This document shows, piece after piece, positions 1 through 6,499 of a stretch of DNA of 35,489 bases (within the stretch, counting starts at the first letter, position 1; every line of letters begins with the position of its first letter). Origin of the DNA: Chloroflexota bacterium (lineage in GTDB: Bacteria > Chloroflexota > Anaerolineae > UBA3071); contig JACNHM010000291.1 in NCBI GenBank assembly GCA_014383605.1, forward strand, positions 1 through 35,489. Direction: 5' to 3'. The position numbers and the translations under genes are program-made. Below the pieces are notes generated by a model. The model made no database searches, was not told the origin of the DNA, and worked only from the letters and a program-made list of their open reading frames with translations.

Positions 1-2
1 GC

Positions 3-911
3 GCCCAGTCGTACTATCCGGATTTGCCGCCGGAGGTGAACACGCTGAAGGAGATAGATGCGGAGCATGGCTACTGGATCAAGACAGTAATCAGTGATCA
101 GTTACCTGCCCTGAGCCCAGTCGAAGGGTCAGTAATCAGTGATCAGTCTGCTGACGACGATGAGGACGAAAGGGAGGCGGTGGCCACGCTGCGGGTCGTG
201 GGGGAGAAGTTGACTGAGGACCGGGCTATCGAGCTGGACGTCGACTGGAACCTGGTGAGCTATCTACCGCGCCAGCCGCTGGCGGTCGCTGACGCCCTGC
301 AAAGCATTGACAGGCAGTACACCGCCGTACTGGGCTACGACCAGGGCGCGCTGTCGTACTATCCCGACATAGACCCCAGTTTCAATACCCTGCATGAAAT
401 GGAGACCCTGTTCGGCTACTGGATCAAGATGGCCCAGGCGGGCACGCTGACCTATCCCGCAACAGGAGATCAGATATTGGATATTGGATATTCTCGGTCC
501 CCAGCACCCAATATCCAATACCCAATATCCAATATCCGCCAGGCGGAGCGCAGCGCCGGCGTGACCCCCACCCACACCTGGGTGAACTTCTACGGTACGG
601 CGCACGCATCGGGCGGGGCACCGCTGCCTGTGGGAGCCACAGTGCTGGCGTTGGACCCCGACGGCGTGGTGTGCGGGGCCACGGTGGTCACCACCGAAGG
701 GCAGTATGGCCTGCTGGCCTGCTACGGCGACGATCCGACCACACTCGAGGATGAGGGCGCCCAGCCCGGTGACGTCATCCAGTTGGTGGTGGATGGCCAG
801 ATGCTAGGTAAGGGAACGTGGACGGCGCACGGTGACCGCCAGTGGAGGCCGCTGGGGAAAGTAGACCTGTGGCAACTGTACCTGCCTCTGGTAAGAAAGG
901 GAAATAGATAG
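3..911 (+). CDS. Secreted beta-sandwich repeat protein, 5'-truncated, ending in YLPLV
   Basis: The frame is open from the first bases, so the true start lies upstream. A TTG at 24 is internal, because the residues before it ([19 protein letters not shown]) repeat those near nt 340-420 ([19 protein letters not shown]). The visible part holds the end of one and a complete second WNLVSYLP...GYWIK module, then a WVNFYGTAH...DGVVCG module also found in the next gene, and a C-terminus [14 protein letters not shown]. Secreted Chloroflexota proteins often end in such a YLPLV motif (family knowledge from memory). Two linkers are translated DNA repeats: a CAGTAAT/CAGTGAT heptamer pair around a CCTGAGCCCAGTCGAAGGGT-like element (85-147), and an ATATTGG inverted repeat (473-536). 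No catalytic motif is visible. The role is probably structural at the cell surface. Confidence 0.8.
   Translation, partial: AQSYYPDLPPEVNTLKEIDAEHGYWIKTVISDQLPALSPVEGSVISDQSADDDEDEREAVATLRVVGEKLTEDRAIELDVDWNLVSYLPRQPLAVADALQSIDRQYTAVLGYDQGALSYYPDIDPSFNTLHEMETLFGYWIKMAQAGTLTYPATGDQILDIGYSRSPAPNIQYPISNIRQAERSAGVTPTHTWVNFYGTAHASGGAPLPVGATVLALDPDGVVCGATVVTTEGQYGLLACYGDDPTTLEDEGAQPGDVIQLVVDGQMLGKGTWTAHGDRQWRPLGKVDLWQLYLPLVRKGNR
85..147. repeat. 18-bp direct repeats flanking a CTTCGAC-type element, in frame
   Basis: CAGTAATCAGTGATCAGT occurs at 85-102 and again at 130-147. The 27 bp between contain CCCTGAGCCCAGTCGAAGGG, the reverse complement of the element at about 1757 and close to the one at 9556. 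The 45-bp period keeps the reading frame, so both copies translate as VISDQ. Confidence 0.85.
473..536. repeat. ATATTGG heptamer inverted repeat inside a CDS
   Basis: GATATTGGATATTGGATATT (473-492) pairs with 517-536 in reverse complement with one mismatch in 20. Both arms are built from 7-bp units (TTGGATA / CCAATAT). The tract is translated as a low-complexity linker between two folded modules of the truncated protein. Confidence 0.8.
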
Positions 912-943
912 AAGGAGTTTTTGAAGCGAGCTCCAAATCATCC

Positions 944-972
944 TTGACAGAAACCCGTGGACATGCTAGAAT
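944..972 (+). promoter_or_regulatory. Sigma70-type promoter for the 1061-4061 operon
   Basis: A perfect -35 TTGACA at 944-949 is followed after 17 bp by TAGAAT at 967-972, a close match to TATAAT. Transcription would start near 979, leaving an 80-nt leader before the ATG at 1061. The promoter also shows that an in-frame TTG at 944 cannot be the translation start. Confidence 0.75.
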
Positions 973-1060
973 AATCCAGATGGAGCAGCGGGCTAGGATC
1001 CGCTGCGAGCATAAGGTGAACATATACGTACATCGTAACACCCTGTGGGAGGAACATGAC

Positions 1061-1864
1061 ATGAAAACGCGCACTGTAGCACGGACAATCGGACTCATCG
1101 GCCTGCTCGTGCTGGCCTTGACGCTGGCTTACAGTTCGATCCAGGTCAAGGGCGACCCCGGACCTGAGTGGGTCAACTTCTTCAGCGCCAACACCACCTT
1201 TCTCGGTGAGCCCGTCCCGGTGGGTGCCGTGATCGCAGCCTTTGATCCTGATGGCGTGCAATGCGGTGAGTTCACCGTCGGCGAAGAAGGTAAATACGGC
1301 CTCATGCCCTGCTATGGCGACGAGAAACCGCCACCTCCCACCCCCGACCCGGTAGACGAGGGTGCCGAGCAGGGGGACGTCATCAGCTTCACCATCAACG
1401 GTCTGCCGGCGGTGGCACTGGGGCCGGATGACCCCATCTGGACCAGCAACGGCGACAAGTGGGAGGTTGACCTGGGGGTACCTGACAGTGACAGCGACGG
1501 CGTTTTCGACAGCGGGGACAACTGTCCCTTGGCGCCAAACCCTGATCAAACCGACAGTGACGGCGATGGTATGGGTAACGCCTGCGACCCTGACGATGAC
1601 AACGATGGAGTGCTCGACGCTGACGACAACTGCCCCACCACCTATAACCCCGACCAGGCGGACAGCGATGGCGACGGCCGAGGCGACGCCTGTGAACCTG
1701 TCGTCGTTGGCGGGGTCATTGTGCCGGTGAACAGGCTGGAGCTGTTGGCCCTTCGACCCTTCGACTGGGCTCAGGGCAAGCTTGGCTCAGGACAGGCCCT
1801 GGGGCTGGCAGCGCTGGTTTCGCTCACTGCTCTGGGGGTTGCGCTGGCCAGGAGAAGGCACTGA
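1061..1864 (+). CDS. Surface protein with thrombospondin type 3 repeats and C-terminal anchor
   Basis: The protein is 267 aa. The ATG at 1061 follows GGGAGGAAC and opens an N-terminal signal sequence ([20 protein letters not shown]). Residues about 35-140 ([12 protein letters not shown]...DGVQCGEF) are paralogous to the C-terminal module of the upstream gene. Residues about 142-214 carry calcium-binding thrombospondin type 3 units ([32 protein letters not shown]). The C-terminus is a hydrophobic helix followed by ARRRH, the layout of a membrane anchor or sorting signal. A 48-bp CTTCGAC-type repeat sits in frame just before this helix and encodes [16 protein letters not shown]. The gene is first in an operon with the sensor kinase and regulator, so it may be a regulated or sensed surface component (inference). 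Confidence 0.82.
   Translation: MKTRTVARTIGLIGLLVLALTLAYSSIQVKGDPGPEWVNFFSANTTFLGEPVPVGAVIAAFDPDGVQCGEFTVGEEGKYGLMPCYGDEKPPPPTPDPVDEGAEQGDVISFTINGLPAVALGPDDPIWTSNGDKWEVDLGVPDSDSDGVFDSGDNCPLAPNPDQTDSDGDGMGNACDPDDDNDGVLDADDNCPTTYNPDQADSDGDGRGDACEPVVVGGVIVPVNRLELLALRPFDWAQGKLGSGQALGLAALVSLTALGVALARRRH
1748..1795. repeat. CTTCGAC...GGCTCAGG interspersed repeat, translated
   Basis: The core CCCTTCGACTGGGCTCAGGG, followed by a partial second copy (CTTGGCTCAGGACAGG), lies in frame between LELLA and LGLAALV at the start of the C-terminal anchor. Related copies are at 106-127 (opposite orientation) and 9556-9579. Confidence 0.75.
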
Positions 1865-3375
1865 AAGCAGCACAGGCGTTTTCGCAAGCGATCATTGATG
1901 GCGTGGCCGAGCCAATCATGGTGATAGGCGCAGATTATCGGGTAGAGCTGATGAATCGAGCCGCGCGCCAGTTTTCGTCTGGAGGCGTCGGGGCACTAGA
2001 ATCCTTGTCATGCTATCAGATTCTTCACCAACGCGAGACACCTTGCAACGGAGTAGAACACCCTTGCCCACTGGAACAGGTACGCGAGTCTGGCCAGCCG
2101 GTCACGGTGGTGCACGAACACTACCAGGCAGACGGAGAGCGGCGACTCGTCGAGATCGTCGCTTCGCCATTATGGGGGGAGGACGGCGCTTTTAAGGGAA
2201 TCATCGAGTCTATACGCGACATCACCGAGCGCAAACGTGCGGAGGAGGCGCTGCAAAAAGCCCACGACGAGTTGGAGCGGCGGGTAGAGGGACGTACGGC
2301 CGAACTGGTGCAGGCGAACGAGCAACTGGAGCAGGTAATAGAAAAGCGTCAGCGAGCAGCGGAGGCGCTGCGAGAGAGTCAGGAGCGCTTCCGCAATCTG
2401 TTCGAGCATGTGCCGCTGTGCATCTTTGAGGTAGATCTCACGCAAACGCCGCCCACCATCCTGCAGGCCAGTCGCCAGGCCGAGCAGGTCTATGGCTGGT
2501 CATCCGAGGAGTTCGTGTCCGCTCCGATAGACAGAATCATCCCCCCCGAGGCCACACCAAAGCTGGCGCGGATGGTGGAAGCGGTGAGGGCCGGCAGCCC
2601 CATCACTGTAGAATCGGTTAACCTGCGCCGCGACGGGTCGGCCTTTCCCGTCCGCATCAGCGCCGCATCGGAACGAAATTCAGGTCTGAGCCGGGTTATC
2701 CTCACTGTCGAGGACATCACGATGGAAAAGGAGCGTCGTTCCGAAGAGGAAGCTATCGTCGAAGAGCGCCGCCGCATCGCGCGCGAAATCCACGACGGAC
2801 TGGCCCAGGACCTGGGCGCGCTGCGCTTGAGAACGCGGTTATGGTATGATTTGATAGGCCAAAACCCGGCCCAGATGCGCGCTGAACTGGACGCCATGCG
2901 GGAGCTTCTAAGCGAAAACATTCGTGAGGTACGACGCTCTGTTTTCGCACTGCGGCCGGTGGCCCTGGATGAACTGGGCTTTTACCCGGCCCTCAATCGG
3001 TTTCTCGACGAGTTTGGGGAACAGCACCAGTTGCGCATTGACCTGCGCACTTCAGGGCCAGAGGAGCGCTTGCTTCCCCACTTGGAACCCGTGCTTTTCC
3101 GCATCGTCCAGGAAGCGCTGAACAACGTGGGCAAACACGCCCATGCCGGCAAAGTCTCGGTCGAGTTGCACCTGGAAGCGGCCGATGAGGTAAGTTTGAG
3201 AATACGGGATAATGGCAGGGGCTTCGACACGGTGGACCTGGATCAGGCTGTTCGAGAGGGGCATCTGGGACTGAAGCAGATGCGCGAGCGAGTAGTGGAT
3301 CTGAAGGGAACATTCGAGTTGCGAAGTCAACCGGGCAGCGGGACAGAGATTCGTGTTGTCCTGCCCATGCCATAA
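1861..3375 (+). CDS. PAS-PAS sensor histidine kinase, NarL/DesK-type (HisKA_3 + HATPase)
   Basis: This is a cytoplasmic-type kinase with no membrane segment. In order: PAS 1 (about residues 10-115), a coiled coil, PAS 2 (about 170-290), a HisKA_3 dimerisation helix with the phospho-acceptor His in [14 protein letters not shown] (about residue 311), and a HATPase_c domain with N-box [13 protein letters not shown]1 DNGRGF and G2 [12 protein letters not shown]. It should autophosphorylate and pass phosphate to the LuxR-type regulator 20 bp downstream. PAS 1 has a cysteine cluster (CYQIL...[14 protein letters not shown]) that may bind metal or sense redox. The start is uncertain. GTG at 1903 is the first conventional start, but the frame before it encodes a normal PAS leading helix ([17 protein letters not shown]). 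A CTG at 1861, six bases after AGGAG and overlapping the upstream TGA, would include that helix. Confidence 0.92.
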   Translation: MKAAQAFSQAIIDGVAEPIMVIGADYRVELMNRAARQFSSGGVGALESLSCYQILHQRETPCNGVEHPCPLEQVRESGQPVTVVHEHYQADGERRLVEIVASPLWGEDGAFKGIIESIRDITERKRAEEALQKAHDELERRVEGRTAELVQANEQLEQVIEKRQRAAEALRESQERFRNLFEHVPLCIFEVDLTQTPPTILQASRQAEQVYGWSSEEFVSAPIDRIIPPEATPKLARMVEAVRAGSPITVESVNLRRDGSAFPVRISAASERNSGLSRVILTVEDITMEKERRSEEEAIVEERRRIAREIHDGLAQDLGALRLRTRLWYDLIGQNPAQMRAELDAMRELLSENIREVRRSVFALRPVALDELGFYPALNRFLDEFGEQHQLRIDLRTSGPEERLLPHLEPVLFRIVQEALNNVGKHAHAGKVSVELHLEAADEVSLRIRDNGRGFDTVDLDQAVREGHLGLKQMRERVVDLKGTFELRSQPGSGTEIRVVLPMP

Positions 3376-3395
3376 CGCGGCTATTGGAGGTTCAC

Positions 3396-4061
3396 ATGTC
3401 ACCCATCCGAGTGTTGATCGCTGACGACCATCGGCTTTTTCGCCAGGGCTTGCGTGGGATTTGTGAGACGATGGGCAGGTTCGAGGTGGTGGGGGAAGCG
3501 GCCAATGGGCAAGAGGTCGTAGACCTGGCGCGGCAATTGAAGCCCGATGTCGTTTTGATGGACATCCGGATGCCCGTATTGGATGGCGTGCAGGCGACTG
3601 GTTTCATCGCTGAATACGCTCCCTCGGTAAGGGTGATCATCCTCACGATGTACCGGCAGGAGAGCTATGTTTTCGAGGCTATCAAGGCCGGCGCGCGGGG
3701 CTACCTGCTAAAGGACATTGACGAGCAGGAATTTGTAGAGGCCGTGCGAGCCGTTCATCGAGGCGAGGCGCTGATTGACCCTGGTCTGGCGACCCGACTG
3801 ATTGAGGAGTTTCGCCGCCTCAATCAACCCCCTTCTGAGGCAGAGAAGGGGGAAAGGTTGACCCAGGGAGAAATGGACGTGCTGCTGTTGGTGGCACAGG
3901 GAGAGAACAACAGGACCATCGCCCAACGACTTGCCATTTCAGAAAGAACCGTTGCCAACCGGCTGAGTGAAATCTACCAGAAACTGCAGGTCAACAATCG
4001 CACCCAGGCCGCGCTGCTCGCCCTGCGCCGTGGGTGGGCGAAACTAGATCAGGAGGGGTAG
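3396..4061 (+). CDS. Response regulator, NarL/LuxR family (REC + HTH)
   Basis: The protein is 221 aa. ATG 3396 follows TTGGAGG at 3384-3390. The receiver domain has the acidic pair DD at residues 10-11, the phospho-acceptor Asp at about 56 (VVLMDIRMP), the conserved Thr (ILTM) and Lys (YLLKD). A GerE/LuxR helix-turn-helix follows at about 154-200 (LTQGEMDVLLLVAQG...TVANRLSEIYQKLQV). It is the natural partner of the adjacent HisKA_3 kinase and should be a DNA-binding transcription factor. Targets are unknown. The surrounding surface-protein genes are the obvious candidates (inference). The interdomain linker is encoded by a perfect 9-bp hairpin (3828-3852). Confidence 0.95.
   Translation: MSPIRVLIADDHRLFRQGLRGICETMGRFEVVGEAANGQEVVDLARQLKPDVVLMDIRMPVLDGVQATGFIAEYAPSVRVIILTMYRQESYVFEAIKAGARGYLLKDIDEQEFVEAVRAVHRGEALIDPGLATRLIEEFRRLNQPPSEAEKGERLTQGEMDVLLLVAQGENNRTIAQRLAISERTVANRLSEIYQKLQVNNRTQAALLALRRGWAKLDQEG
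3828..3852. repeat. Perfect 9-bp palindrome within the regulator linker
   Basis: CCCCCTTCT (3828-3836) and AGAAGGGGG (3844-3852) are exact reverse complements separated by 7 bp. They lie in the codons between the receiver and HTH domains (residues about QPPSEAEKGE). Placement in a tolerant linker fits a short REP-like insertion. Confidence 0.6.
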
Positions 4062-4130
4062 AGGCTTGCCGTTGTGGCCGGTCTCCGACCGCCTCCTGGC
4101 ACAAGTAGACAAGCACCCCTTGTTCCGGTA

Positions 4131-4181
4131 AGAAATTACCTGGTCAGGGGGTATTTTTTTCTTTAGAAGTCGGTAATTTCT
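4131..4181. repeat. 10-bp inverted repeat with internal T-tract
   Basis: AGAAATTACC (4131-4140) and GGTAATTTCT (4172-4181) are perfect reverse complements with a 31-nt loop. The loop has seven consecutive T at 4154-4160, preceded by a weak TACC/GGTA stem (4137-4140, 4150-4153). This could end transcription of the kinase-regulator operon, or the two half-sites could be a protein-binding operator. The two stems share bases and cannot form together. Confidence 0.4.
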
Positions 4182-4185
4182 GCTC

Positions 4186-4214
4186 TTATCAAACCGGCGG
4201 TTTTGTGCCATAAT
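4186..4214 (+). promoter_or_regulatory. Possible promoter for the pseudo-receiver/cohesin genes
   Basis: TTATCA (4186-4191) and CATAAT (4209-4214) are separated by 17 bp. The -10 box is good and the -35 box moderate. It would leave a leader of about 210 nt containing the tandem repeats and hairpin at 4240-4418. Confidence 0.35.
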
Positions 4215-4239
4215 AGATTCAGGGTTTCTCATTCCTTAC

Positions 4240-4418
4240 GATGGGCGAAGGTCTCCCTCGATGGGCGAAGGTCTCCCTTGATGGGCGAAGGTCTCCGACC
4301 GAGCCCCCTCCGCCTCGGTCAGAGACCTCGGCGATCAAAAGAGACCTCGGCGATCAAGAGAGACCTCGGCGATCATAAAGAGACCTCAGCGATCAAGAGA
4401 GACCTCGGCGATCAAAAT
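4240..4418. repeat. Opposed tandem repeats around a 14-bp hairpin
   Basis: Three copies of GATGGGCGAAGGTCTCC start at 4240, 4260 and 4280. Five copies of GAGACCTCGGCGATC start at 4322, 4341, 4360, 4380 and 4399. The second family is an imperfect reverse complement of the first. Between them GGTCTCCGACCGAG (4290-4303) pairs with CTCGGTCAGAGACC (4314-4327) with one mismatch across a 10-nt loop. Periods of 19-20 bp are not multiples of three, so the tract is not coding and the downstream gene starts at 4434. Confidence 0.8.
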
Positions 4419-4433
4419 AGTCGAAGAGGGGAC

Positions 4434-4922
4434 ATGAATCGTTCAATCAGAGTCCTTATCGTGAACAGTAACTCTCTGTTCTGCCAGGCAACGCGCAGGT
4501 TACTTGACGATGCGGACGGCATGACGACTGTGGGCGAGGCGAAAGCAGGGCAGCAGGCCATGGATCTGGCCCAGGAACTTCAGCCTGAGGTGATTTTGTG
4601 GAGCATAAACAACGCGCCCCCACCAGGTGAAATGGAGGACGATTGGCAAGCCATGGCCCGCATTGGCGAGCTGTATCCCCACAGCAAGATCGTCGTGCTG
4701 AGCGCCGACAGCCAGGAGCGTCTAGCGCTGGAAGCGTTCCGCCACGGCGCCCAAGGTTACCTGGTCCAAGGACATGGCCAGCCGGTTGATCCGACCGACC
4801 TGGATGAGATCGTCCAGGCCATCCACACTGTTAGCCAGGGCGGAACTGTCCTGAGTCCTCGCGTGGCTGGCTGGGTATTGGACGAGATGTCTAAGCAGAG
4901 ATGCATGAAAAGAGACCCATGA
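4434..4922 (+). CDS. Stand-alone degenerate receiver (pseudo-receiver) protein
   Basis: The protein is 162 aa. ATG 4434 follows GAGGGG at 4425-4430. The receiver fold is clear (RSIRVLIVNSNSLF, KIVVLSADSQ, AFRHGAQGYLVQG, LDEIVQAIHTV), as in the NarL-type regulator upstream. The acidic pair that is DD in that regulator is replaced by NSN, the phospho-acceptor position (LMDIRMP) reads LWSINNAP, and the conserved Lys (YLLKD) is Gln (YLVQG). No output domain follows, only about 35 residues resembling an interdomain linker. It therefore probably cannot be phosphorylated and may act by protein contact, for example titrating the kinase or regulator (inference). Its TGA overlaps the next gene's ATG, which implies translational coupling to a secreted cohesin protein. 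Confidence 0.85.
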   Translation: MNRSIRVLIVNSNSLFCQATRRLLDDADGMTTVGEAKAGQQAMDLAQELQPEVILWSINNAPPPGEMEDDWQAMARIGELYPHSKIVVLSADSQERLALEAFRHGAQGYLVQGHGQPVDPTDLDEIVQAIHTVSQGGTVLSPRVAGWVLDEMSKQRCMKRDP

Positions 4923-5650
4923 AGCATTCACGTGCGCTTGTGCCGGCGTTGCTGCTGCTCGCAGCGGTGCTGATTTCAGTGACCATGACTGCGGCCCAAG
5001 AGCCGACATCCCCCATCGCCAATACGGGCGATTTCGCTGCCGAGACCTCCGCCGGTGCGGTGGTCCGTGCCGGCAGTGGGGTGATCCTGCAAGACGGGGG
5101 AACCGTCACGCTGCCGGTTGATGCCATCGAGGTGCAGAACCTCATGGCGGCGACGGTCATGGTAGGCTATGACCCGGCCGTGCTCCAGGTCGCCGGGTGT
5201 CAGCGCAACCCCGCGTTCGATGTCGGACTTTGCATCCCGCAGTGCACGGAGTGCGATCGCGACGACGACGGCGTGCTCGATGCGGTGAAATTCGCCGTGG
5301 GCTCGATGGAGCCAGAGGGGCTGAGTGCAGCGGAGGGGTCCCCGCTTAACCTGGCCGACATCACGTGGGCGGTGGTCGGGGAACCTGATCTGGGGGTCAC
5401 CAGCACGCTGGAGGTGGAGGTCCCAACCTTCACTGACCCGCTTGCGATTCCCATCAGCGTGTCGGCGGAGAACGGGCAGGTCATGGTCGGGACCGCCTGC
5501 GTGAGGGTGCATCACATCATGGCAGTGGTCGCACACTGGGGCCAGCCCGCCAGCGGCGGCAACGAACACTACGACTTGGTTCCCGACGGCATCATTGATG
5601 TTCAGGACGTCATGGCCCTCGCCCAGAACTGGCGGGACGCGTGGCCGTAA
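4919..5650 (+). CDS. Secreted cohesin-domain protein with degenerate dockerin-like tail
   Basis: The protein is 243 aa. ATG 4919 overlaps the previous stop (ATGA) and opens a signal peptide (MKHSRALVPALLLLAAVL, then TMTAAQ). An in-frame ATG at 4901 is possible but would add six charged residues in front. A cohesin-like beta-sandwich spans about residues 45-190 (VTLPVDAIEVQNLMAATVMV, GYDPAVLQVAGCQ, NLADITWAVVG). The tail (IMAVVAHWG...DGIIDVQDVMALAQNW) resembles a dockerin duplicated repeat. The first calcium loop is missing compared with the paralog downstream, and the second (DLVPDGIIDVQD) lacks one acidic ligand. Cohesins bind dockerins in extracellular complexes. Here the domain probably takes part in surface assembly (inference). 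Confidence 0.82.
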   Translation: MKHSRALVPALLLLAAVLISVTMTAAQEPTSPIANTGDFAAETSAGAVVRAGSGVILQDGGTVTLPVDAIEVQNLMAATVMVGYDPAVLQVAGCQRNPAFDVGLCIPQCTECDRDDDGVLDAVKFAVGSMEPEGLSAAEGSPLNLADITWAVVGEPDLGVTSTLEVEVPTFTDPLAIPISVSAENGQVMVGTACVRVHHIMAVVAHWGQPASGGNEHYDLVPDGIIDVQDVMALAQNWRDAWP

Positions 5651-5665
5651 GTCAGTGCAGGGCAG

Positions 5666-6460
5666 GTGATAAGTTACGTGTTACAGGATGGCGGGTATTC
5701 AGTGTTCAATCAGAATGATCGTCCACAGTTGCGCAGCTTGGTGCAGATCGCGCATGGGATTGGCCTGGCGTTGCTATTGCTCGCAGGGGTAGATACCCTG
5801 TGGCAACCCTCCACCGCCGACGCTTCTCGCATGGCGATTGACGGTGCGGTGGTCCGCGCGGGCAGCGGGGTGATCCTGCAAGACGAAGGAACCATCACGC
5901 TGCCGGTCGAGGCCATCGGGGTACAGAACCTGGGCGCGGCGACGGTCATGGTCGGCCACGACCCGGCTGTGCTCCGGGTCGCCGGGTGCCAGCGCGACCC
6001 CGCGTTCGACCTCGGACTGTGCAACCCGCAGTTTGATCGCGACGACGACGGCCTGCCCGATGCGGTGCGCTTCAACGTGGTCTCACTGGAGGGGCTGAGC
6101 GCAGTGGAGGAGGCCCCGCTCAACCTGGCCGATATCACCTGGGCGGTGGTCGGGGAGCCTGATGTCGGGACCGTCACCACGCTAGAGGTGGAGGTCTTGA
6201 CCTTCAGCGACTCGGGTACGATTCCCATCAGCGTGTCGGCGGAGAACGGGCAAGTCTCGGTCGTGACCGCCTGCGTGGGTGACCTGGACAGCGACGGCGA
6301 CGTGGACGTGACCGATGTCATGATGGTGGCCAGCAAATGGAGCTGCCACCTTGGGGATGAATGTTACGATGCCCACTGCGACCTCGATGGCGACGATGAT
6401 ATTGACATCGCCGACGTCATGCAAGTGGCAGCTCAATGGGGAGAGCGCTGTTCTCCATAG
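5666..6460 (+). CDS. Secreted cohesin-dockerin fusion protein
   Basis: The protein is 264 aa from GTG 5666. GTG 5678, preceded by AGGTGA at about 7 bp, and GTG 5702 are alternative starts. A hydrophobic N-terminal segment (IGLALLLLAGVDTLW) is a signal peptide or anchor. The cohesin-like domain (about 60-195) is closely paralogous to the previous gene's, including GAVVRAGSGVILQDEGTITL and PLNLADITWAVVGEPD. The C-terminus has two complete dockerin/EF-hand loops, DLDSDGDVDVTD and DLDGDDDIDIAD, each followed by a helix (VMMVASKW, VMQVAAQW). A single polypeptide with both partners could polymerise head to tail or bridge other cohesins, including the split cohesin of the giant proteins (inference). 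Confidence 0.85.
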   Translation: MISYVLQDGGYSVFNQNDRPQLRSLVQIAHGIGLALLLLAGVDTLWQPSTADASRMAIDGAVVRAGSGVILQDEGTITLPVEAIGVQNLGAATVMVGHDPAVLRVAGCQRDPAFDLGLCNPQFDRDDDGLPDAVRFNVVSLEGLSAVEEAPLNLADITWAVVGEPDVGTVTTLEVEVLTFSDSGTIPISVSAENGQVSVVTACVGDLDSDGDVDVTDVMMVASKWSCHLGDECYDAHCDLDGDDDIDIADVMQVAAQWGERCSP

Positions 6461-6485
6461 AGGACCAATGTCTAGTTTCCAAATA

Positions 6486-6493
6486 AAGGAGGA
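6486..6493 (+). promoter_or_regulatory. Strong Shine-Dalgarno site for the 996-aa protein
   Basis: AAGGAGGA lies 6 bases before ATG 6500, close to the ideal anti-16S complement. It fixes this start codon and suggests high expression. Confidence 0.8.
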
Positions 6494-6499
6494 CACACA

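Noticed and set aside
944..1060. Earlier TTG start for the TSP3 surface protein
   Set aside because: That TTG is the first three bases of the -35 box. The signal peptide and ribosome-binding site fit ATG 1061.
4131..4181. Intrinsic terminator from the 10-bp inverted repeat
   Set aside because: The T-tract is inside the loop and not after the stem. Only a weak 4-bp stem directly precedes it, so the region is kept as an uncertain regulatory repeat.
4240..4418. CRISPR-like array of short repeats
   Set aside because: Units are 15-17 bp with only 3-5 bp between them, there are no unique spacers, the orientation is mixed, and no cas genes are present.
4203..4433. N-terminal extension of the pseudo-receiver from 4203
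   Set aside because: The extension translates repeats of 19-20 bp period that are not frame-preserving, and a good ribosome-binding site precedes ATG 4434.
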